Positions 6,901 to 10,919 of a stretch of DNA of 10,919 bases are shown in pieces. Source of the stretch: Planctomycetia bacterium (lineage in GTDB: Bacteria; Planctomycetota; Planctomycetia; Gemmatales; Gemmataceae); NCBI GenBank assembly GCA_022616395.1, contig JAKEEV010001028.1:1-10919 (forward strand), read 5' to 3'. The notes under the pieces were generated by a model. The model saw only the letters and a program-made list of their open reading frames with translations, was not told where the DNA came from and searched no databases. Within the stretch, counting starts at the first letter, position 1; the number at the start of each line of letters is the position of its first letter. The position numbers and the translations under genes are program-made.

Positions 6901-9900
6901 AATCTCATCAGCGAAGCGCACCGGAGAGATCAGGTGTTCGGCCAGTTGACGCGCGATGGCCACTCCATCGGCTGGGTGTTGAGCCGCAGAGGTGTTGGAA
7001 TAGACCGGCTTGCGCGGGGGAGTGAACTTCGCCTTCGCCAGAGCATCGGCCAGCGCCGGCTTGGCGCCAGCGATGAGCGGAGAGTGGAACCCACACGCCA
7101 CCGCGATCCGCTGAGAACGGATCCCGGCCGCTTGCAACTTCTCGGCCGCGAGTTTCACGCCCGCTTCGGTTCCTGCGATCACGGTCTGAGTAGGCGAGTT
7201 GTGGTTCGCGATCCACACATCCGCAATGCCCTTCAACACCGGCTCAATGGCCTCGGCGGAGTTGTCCGCTGCGATCATTCCACCGGGAGCGGTCTTGGCG
7301 GCTTCGCGGATGGCTCGCCCGCGCCGATACGACAACCTCAGCAAGTCTTCTTCGCTCAGAGCGCCGGCCGCGGTGAGAGCGACATATTCGCCGTAGCTGT
7401 GACCCGCGAAGAAGTCGGCTTCCACACCCAGCGCGGAAAGTAGCCGGAACATCGCCAGGCTGGTTGCGCCAATGGACGATTGCGCGACTTCCGTTCGGCG
7501 AAGTTGGTCGCGGTTGGCGGCTTCTTGTTCAGGCGTGAACGCAGACGGTGGATAAATGAGCCGGCCGAGTGGCTTCTCCAGGTCGTTCGCCAGAGTCGCT
7601 TCCGCGCGGTCGAGTGTTTGGCGCACTTCCGGGAATGCCATCGTCACTTGCGAGAGCATGTCCGGATATTGCGAACCCTGACCGGGGAACAGGAAGGCCA
7701 CCTTCGCCACTTTCGCCGCTTGCGGCGTTGCCGGCGTTGCGGCGAGATAAATCCCCCGAGGATCGGTGTATGTGTCTCCCTTTGAGAGAATCGCAAGCGC
7801 TGAGTCGAGTTTGTCTTTCAGGTCGTCGAGAGACGAAGCAACGACAGCAAGAAGTAAAGGCTGCCCCTCACCCGGCTCGCTTCGTTCCCCACCCTCTCCC
7901 TGTTGGGGAGAGGGCGAAATGCGGCTCGATTGCCAGACGCTTGCTGCGAGGTCTGCCAACTCTGGTGTTGCTCCGGCGGAGAGCGCATCTCGGCACTTCG
8001 CAACGTCCGCGCGCAAGGTATTCACATCCGACCGCCGCCAGACGAACAGTTCCGCGGGCCAGTGGCGAAGTCCGCTGTTGGGGCGGTTGAGGAAGTCGCC
8101 GGTGTACTCTTCGAGAACCGTGTGGAAGTTCGTTCCTCCAAATCCGAAGGCGCTGACGCCCGCGGTGCGCGGATGTTGAGCACCATTCACCCACGGCCGC
8201 GCCTCGATGTTGAGATACAGCGGCCCGCCTTCGAGATTGGCCTTCGGGTTGGGCTTCTCCACCAGTGTCGGAGGCAGAATCTTGTGGTGAAGCGCAAACG
8301 CGGTCTTGATAAGCCCCGCGAGGCCCGCGGCACACTTGCTATGCCCAATCATCGACTTGACCGAACCAACTGCGCAGGATTGCGCGTTGCCACCCGCTTC
8401 TCGGAAGAGCTGCCCGATCGCGCGGGCTTCGGTCTGGTCGCCGACAACGGTTCCGGTGCCGTGTGCTTCCACCAAACCCACACGCGCGGGCGACAGCCGA
8501 GCTTGTGCGTAAGCCCGGTGGAGAGCGCGAAGTTGCCCTTCAGCGCGCGGGGCAGTAAGCCCCTTGTCCCGACCATCGCTTGAAGCTCCCACACCCTTGA
8601 TGACGGCGTAAATCCGGTCTCCATCGCGTTCGGCGTCCGCCAGTCGCTTGAGAACCGCGACACCTATCCCTTCGGCCAGCACGATACCATCCGCCTCCGC
8701 ATCAAACGGCCGACAGCGTCCGCGTGGACTCAGAGCGTGAGTTTTGGAGAACGCAACGTAAGCGTAAGGCGTCTGGACCGCGTCCGCGCCCATCACGACC
8801 GCGACATCGCTGGTCCCGTTATTGAGTTCGCGCACGCCCGCGTAGAGTGCCGCGAGCGACGATCCGCAAGCGGCGTCAATCGCCATGTTCGGGCCGCCGA
8901 GATTGAATCGATTCGCCACTCGACCGGATGCGACGTTCAGCAGAATGCCGGGGAATGAGTCTTCCGTCCACTCCGGCAGAATTCCTTCGCCCAGAGCGAT
9001 GACTTCGGACGACTTTGTCTTCACGCCGGGGATCGTGTCCATCAGAGGCATACACGAGCGGAAGCCGTACGAGACCGACAACGGCATTCCCCCGCCGCCG
9101 ATGCCCAAAATGGCACAGGTGCGATCAGCGACTTGAGCAAGACGCCACGACCCAGTGCCCGCGGAAATGGATGTTCGGGATTCTCCTGGGAGTGACCCCT
9201 TACTTCCTTCAATTCGGCCTCGGGCACCCGGATCGCGGCCCCCTGGTTGTACATCAAGATAACCAGCATCGGCAAGAGCCTGCCGGACAGCTTCGAGAAG
9301 AAGAAGTTGCAGCGGCTCAATGTTCGGGAGGCTCTTGGGTGTAATCCCAAACGTTAGTGGGTCGAAGGGAGTGTCTCCGAGGAACCCGCCCCACTTCGAG
9401 ATCATCTTGTCCTTGGCGCGCGGATCTGGGTCGTAGTAGAGCCTCCAATCCCAGTGACTGAAGGGAATTTCCGTCACCGCGTTCACCTTGCCGAGAATGT
9501 TCTCCCAGTAGGTCCACAAACTGCCGGCCTTCGGATAGAAGCACGATAACCCGATGATGGCGACATCGCACGGCGGAGGAGCTTCTGGTTCCTGGAATGC
9601 CGATTCAGAGGCGCTGGGATTCGCAAGCGATGAAGCGTGTGTCGGCTGATTGAGTTGGCGTGCGCTTGCAAGTTGTTGTGTTGCATCGGCGCAGATGACT
9701 TGCACGATCCCCGCGACCGTCACGCCTTTCGCCGCGAGCGCAGGCGCGCTTTCCACATCTTGCCCGACAAGCCACACTCCGCGCGCTGGGTCGTCCGCGA
9801 TCCGTTCGGCAATCGCGTTTCTCCACGCGAGCAGCTTCGCTTCTGGAGGTAGTGACTCGCTCTGAAGGCGCTCTTCGACTTTCGCCAACTCCAGCGCCGA

Positions 9901-10605
9901 GGGGCTATCCGGGCGAGAGTAGAGGCGATACGACTCGCCGAGTTTGGCTCCGCGAATGAGGGTTTCGCTTCCGTTGAGAGTTGCGATCCGCTGGCGTGCG
10001 GGTTCGGCGAGCGATGATTCGCGTGCAAGCAACACTTGCGAATCGAGAACCACCCCGCGTGCTCCCTCTGAGAGATACGCGGCCGCGTTGGAAAGCCCGA
10101 CTCCTCCGCGCACCCAGATGGGAAGTTTCAAAGCGCGCTGATCCGCGCTCTGTCGCCATTGTTGAAGCAGAACCGAGGAGGAATCGGCCCCGACGCGGCC
10201 ACCGGCTTCGTTTCCCTTGAGGATGAGGCCGTCCACGCCAAGTTCCGTCGCGTGCCTGGCTTCCGAGAGGCTAATCACTTCGCGCAGGACTTCGATTCCG
10301 AGTTCCCGGAGCGAACGGATGCGCTCGGGGAGGTCGGGATGGTCAGCGCCTGCGAGGATCACTGAACTGGGCTTGATCGTGTTTGTGAACAGAGAGAAGA
10401 GTTCCGCGGAGTCAGCCGGGAGCTGGACGCCGAAGTTGGTGTGAACGAAACGTGCGAGCTGGGCAAGGAGTTTCGACGCAACCGCGCGATCCCGACACAT
10501 CTCCAGATCGAGCACCCCGCGCGCAGCGGCCCGCCCTGCGGCGATGGCAAGCGATGGGTCGGCGGCTCCCAACGGGGTGAGTACGATGAGGTCGCGCGGT
10601 TCCAT
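3958..10605 (-). CDS. PfaD-like/KS/AT/ACP/KR iterative synthase, large subunit
   Basis: Iterative type I synthase related to PfaA and heterocyst-glycolipid synthases; 2215 residues counted from the ATG. Domains seen: (1) residues about 5-320, TIM-barrel of the nitronate monooxygenase/PfaD type, with GNEAGGRVG at 131-139, a candidate FMN enoyl reductase; (2) KS, about 347-835, with Cys580 in DAACGSS, His715 in EAHGTGT and His755 in MIGHSK, so the triad is complete; (3) AT, about 968-1290, with PGQGSQ, Ser1070 in GHSYGE and His1174 in GFHSPL; (4) Ala/Pro linker, about 1355-1560; (5) one ACP with Ser1604 in LGVDSIKRVEIL, the PUFA-ACP signature; (6) a structural pseudo-KR half, about 1685-1925, then the catalytic KR with TGGARGI at 1934-1940, Lys2080, Ser2104, Tyr2117 and Asn2121. 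PfaA usually has several tandem ACPs; here there is one. Two in-frame inserts (about 454-494 and 896-916) look foreign. ATG is preferred over the GTG directly before it because GAGG lies 6 nt upstream of the ATG. First gene of the operon. The product is not predictable. Confidence 0.93.
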   Translation of the reverse strand: MEPRDLIVLTPLGAADPSLAIAAGRAAARGVLDLEMCRDRAVASKLLAQLARFVHTNFGVQLPADSAELFSLFTNTIKPSSVILAGADHPDLPERIRSLRELGIEVLREVISLSEARHATELGVDGLILKGNEAGGRVGADSSSVLLQQWRQSADQRALKLPIWVRGGVGLSNAAAYLSEGARGVVLDSQVLLARESSLAEPARQRIATLNGSETLIRGAKLGESYRLYSRPDSPSALELAKVEERLQSESLPPEAKLLAWRNAIAERIADDPARGVWLVGQDVESAPALAAKGVTVAGIVQVICADATQQLASARQLNQPTHASSLANPSASESAFQEPEAPPPCDVAIIGLSCFYPKAGSLWTYWENILGKVNAVTEIPFSHWDWRLYYDPDPRAKDKMISKWGGFLGDTPFDPLTFGITPKSLPNIEPLQLLLLEAVRQALADAGYLDVQPGGRDPGARGRIEGSKGSLPGESRTSISAGTGSWRLAQVADRTCAILGIGGGGMPLSVSYGFRSCMPLMDTIPGVKTKSSEVIALGEGILPEWTEDSFPGILLNVASGRVANRFNLGGPNMAIDAACGSSLAALYAGVRELNNGTSDVAVVMGADAVQTPYAYVAFSKTHALSPRGRCRPFDAEADGIVLAEGIGVAVLKRLADAERDGDRIYAVIKGVGASSDGRDKGLTAPRAEGQLRALHRAYAQARLSPARVGLVEAHGTGTVVGDQTEARAIGQLFREAGGNAQSCAVGSVKSMIGHSKCAAGLAGLIKTAFALHHKILPPTLVEKPNPKANLEGGPLYLNIEARPWVNGAQHPRTAGVSAFGFGGTNFHTVLEEYTGDFLNRPNSGLRHWPAELFVWRRSDVNTLRADVAKCRDALSAGATPELADLAASVWQSSRISPSPQQGEGGERSEPGEGQPLLLAVVASSLDDLKDKLDSALAILSKGDTYTDPRGIYLAATPATPQAAKVAKVAFLFPGQGSQYPDMLSQVTMAFPEVRQTLDRAEATLANDLEKPLGRLIYPPSAFTPEQEAANRDQLRRTEVAQSSIGATSLAMFRLLSALGVEADFFAGHSYGEYVALTAAGALSEEDLLRLSYRRGRAIREAAKTAPGGMIAADNSAEAIEPVLKGIADVWIANHNSPTQTVIAGTEAGVKLAAEKLQAAGIRSQRIAVACGFHSPLIAGAKPALADALAKAKFTPPRKPVYSNTSAAQHPADGVAIARQLAEHLISPVRFADEIRAMYDAGARVFIEVGPQAVLTGLTSQILTGQPHLAIATDVKTRPGLVQLTHVFGQLLAAGVAVNLDRLFQGRGVQPFELATLGPDTGKPKLSPTTWVVNGVRSRPLNGPEPRLLGQPLEMLAKSAPKNQSETPKIETAPKTKPAIQESSPRPVTPAAPVAGTKPPGLSNLIPPPGATTPPRAKMNMNENQPALPLASANGHAQPAPDGATAVMMRFQEVMARFLDTQRSVMLSFLGASNGTDAPSTPDYAPRPSANGQSTPLPTPFGATNRLIAEAPREQTPRVVIPEPTTNGHASTHPAPTPVTSPALEANGKPTPAQEPAPAKPGAEALNREVLLARLLDLVSDRTGYPKEALSIDLDLEADLGVDSIKRVEILGALAESIEASVDGKQPNLEMEKLSVIKTLRGIADYVTEAIGTSTTEPSANGKHDGPPPTASSQELHPGARQGEVQRLVVRLIDTPLPVRPRFTPPSGTILITDDRLGTAQELADRLAELGAKTALVRMAEPGESKDRAFAADLTDPTAVTELLARVRETCGPVSGLIHLLPLAEPPTDETAEQRTRREVKSLYLLARGLETEIRDSGKNGPAVLLSVTAMGGTMGFGADLPTDFFAGHGGVAGFTKCLGFEWPEVTVRVVDVSSNIPATQLAEQLLAELGDPEGPFEVGRNGDQRVTWQVEPGPLDKETPAVELGPDSTILITGGARGITAKVALELAERYGSKLVLVGSSPEPTPEAADTASLSSQAEIKAALLKHEPNAKPAAIESAYKRLLKDREMRGNLEAIRATGSKVEYRVVDVRDPAAFGALLDELNSSGGITGVIHGAGVIEDKLLRDKTPESFDRVFGTKVDSSLLLARKLDPAKLKFFALFASITSRYGNRGQSDYAAANELLSKLACDLDRKWPGRVVSVAWGPWAKVGMVADLEKHLVARGLKLIEPAVGAGFAVDEVIFGAKGEPEVLIAGGNEQAARPGKIAEPVAVGAE
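7864..7918. repeat. Palindromic dispersed-type repeat in KS-AT linker
   Basis: Contains a perfect 9-bp inverted repeat, CCCTCTCCC (7892-7900) and GGGAGAGGG (7906-7914), around a 5-nt loop, followed on the minus strand by a GAAGCGAGCCGGGTGAGGG tail. This type of element is familiar from many bacterial genomes as an intergenic repeat. Here it is read in frame as residues about 896-916 of the large subunit (ISPSPQQGEGG...), giving a polar stretch between the KS and AT domains. Confidence 0.75.
9124..9249 (-). other. In-frame insert of about 40 codons within the KS domain
   Basis: Residues about 454-494 of the large subunit lie between the family-typical ADAGYLD and ADRTCAILG segments. Related ketosynthases, as I know them, go from one to the other in a few residues. 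The insert is rich in Gly, Arg and Ser, has no stop in the reading frame, and does not resemble KS sequence. It sits before the catalytic Cys580, in the part of the fold where a surface loop is expected. Its ends are estimated, and the comparison is from memory. Confidence 0.5.
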
Positions 10606-10611
10606 CACTCG

Positions 10612-10615
10612 CCTC
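10612..10615 (-). promoter_or_regulatory. Ribosome binding site of the large subunit
   Basis: On the minus strand GAGG precedes ATG (10605) by 6 nt and the in-frame GTG (10608) by only 3 nt. This spacing favours the ATG. A stronger-looking AGGAGGT at 10628-10634 is 22 nt from the ATG, too far to serve it; no in-frame start codon lies downstream of it at a suitable distance. An in-frame TAA at 10669-10671 closes the frame upstream. Confidence 0.5.
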
Positions 10616-10710
10616 GCGTGGGTCTGGACCTCCTGTCCGGGAACACCTGACGGTTCGGGGCCACTCTGTTAGGTGAGGTCGCCGGAGTTTTCGGCCCCAC
10701 CCGAGCAGTT

Positions 10711-10739
10711 AGTATCGTAAGTCAGTTGCAGTTTGGCAA
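10711..10739 (-). promoter_or_regulatory. Candidate sigma70-type promoter of the operon
   Basis: On the minus strand, TTGCCA (10739-10734; 5 of 6 matches to the -35 consensus) is followed after 17 nt by GATACT (10716-10711; 4 of 6 matches to the -10). It lies in the AT-richer part of the upstream region and would start a transcript with a leader of about 100 nt. Promoter rules for Planctomycetes are poorly defined, and chance matches of this quality are common, so this is a suggestion only. Confidence 0.35.
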
Positions 10740-10919
10740 TTTAGGTAGTGTGGAGAGCTATGGCATATTTGGAATTATTTACAAGAGTTCACGGCAAATC
10801 CGGGCACTCCCCACAACACGGGTCAATCAGGTTATATCGAGAGCAGCAGTCGTGCCGGTAATCGCGCTAATCCAGGCAGGGCGGGAATGCCGATAACTCC
10901 GGTGAATCGGGCTGTTCCA

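Larger units (their letters stand above)
10609..10919. other. Non-coding region upstream of the operon
   Basis: About 310 bp without a supportable gene. The part nearest the operon (10620-10710) is GC-rich and contains GGGGCC and GGCCCC on the minus strand about 30 nt apart, which could pair in the leader RNA. Positions 10710-10800 are AT-richer and hold the candidate promoter. The outer 120 bp show short open frames on both strands (see rejected items) but nothing recognisable. No operator or riboswitch was recognised. Confidence 0.5.

Noticed and set aside
9042..9350. Alternative minus-strand frame across the KS insert containing KEVRGHSQENPEHPFPRALG.
   Set aside because: It reads smoothly and might be the original coding frame of the inserted element, but it is out of frame with the KS and its ends run into clear KS-coding sequence, so I do not call a gene.
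52..10677. CTCACCTAAC at 52-61 and its reverse complement GTTAGGTGAG at 10668-10677 flank the operon.
   Set aside because: A 10-nt match in 10.9 kb is weak, and no longer terminal inverted repeat, target duplication or transposase gene supports a mobile unit.
10760..10861. Plus-strand ORF of 33 codons starting MAYLELFTRVHGK, with GGAG 4 nt before the ATG.
   Set aside because: Very short, no recognisable family, and it overlaps the upstream promoter region; a chance frame is more likely.
10827..10919. Minus-strand open frame of 30 codons entering from the window edge and ending in TGA at 10829-10827.
   Set aside because: It could be the tail of an upstream gene, but 30 codons without a stop are common in GC-rich DNA and I recognise no family.
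1..10919. CRISPR array, tRNA, rRNA, transposase or phage genes.
   Set aside because: No regularly spaced repeats, no cloverleaf or rRNA-like sequence, and no transposase or phage protein in any long frame.

Overview
The window holds a compact three-gene operon on the minus strand that encodes an iterative, multidomain lipid/polyketide synthase of the PUFA-synthase / heterocyst-glycolipid-synthase (Pfa/Hgl-like) class. The DNA is GC-rich. The domain layout and the many dispersed palindromic repeats inside and between genes resemble large-genome Planctomycetes of the Gemmataceae type. That placement is inference; no rRNA or other taxonomic marker is present.

Layout, in the direction of transcription (right to left). 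Positions 10919 to 10606 are non-coding: an AT-richer stretch with one plausible promoter, then a roughly 100-nt leader and a GAGG ribosome binding site. Positions 10605 to 3958 encode a 2215-residue megasynthase: a PfaD/nitronate-monooxygenase-like barrel, ketosynthase (KS), acyltransferase (AT), a long Ala/Pro linker, one acyl carrier protein (ACP) and a two-part ketoreductase (KR). Positions 3957 to 3834 are an intergenic inverted repeat. Positions 3833 to 486 encode a 1115-residue second subunit: a KS-less AT, a double-hotdog dehydratase (DH) and a C-terminal region that looks like a decayed phosphopantetheinyl transferase (PPTase). Positions 486 to 211 encode a small free-standing ACP whose start codon overlaps the stop of the previous gene (TGATG). 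Positions 210 to 1 contain repeats and no gene that I can support.

How the genes work together (inference from domain content). KS and AT of the large subunit extend a chain on the internal ACP, KR reduces the keto group, the DH of the second subunit dehydrates, and the PfaD-like barrel could reduce the enoyl group, so a partly or fully reduced long acyl chain is possible. The discrete ACP adds a second carrier. No thioesterase, reductase or acyltransferase for release is visible, so the product and its destination are unknown. Both ACPs probably depend on a PPTase encoded elsewhere, because the embedded PPTase-like region lacks its catalytic motifs.

The most unusual aspect is the density of short repeat insertions. 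Four different insert types lie in frame within the two megasynthase genes: a probable 40-residue insert inside the KS fold, a palindrome in the KS-AT linker, an inverted pair of G-rich, quadruplex-capable elements between AT and DH, and a heptanucleotide tract just before the DH. A further repeat family forms the intergenic spacer and even supplies a false upstream start codon for the second gene.
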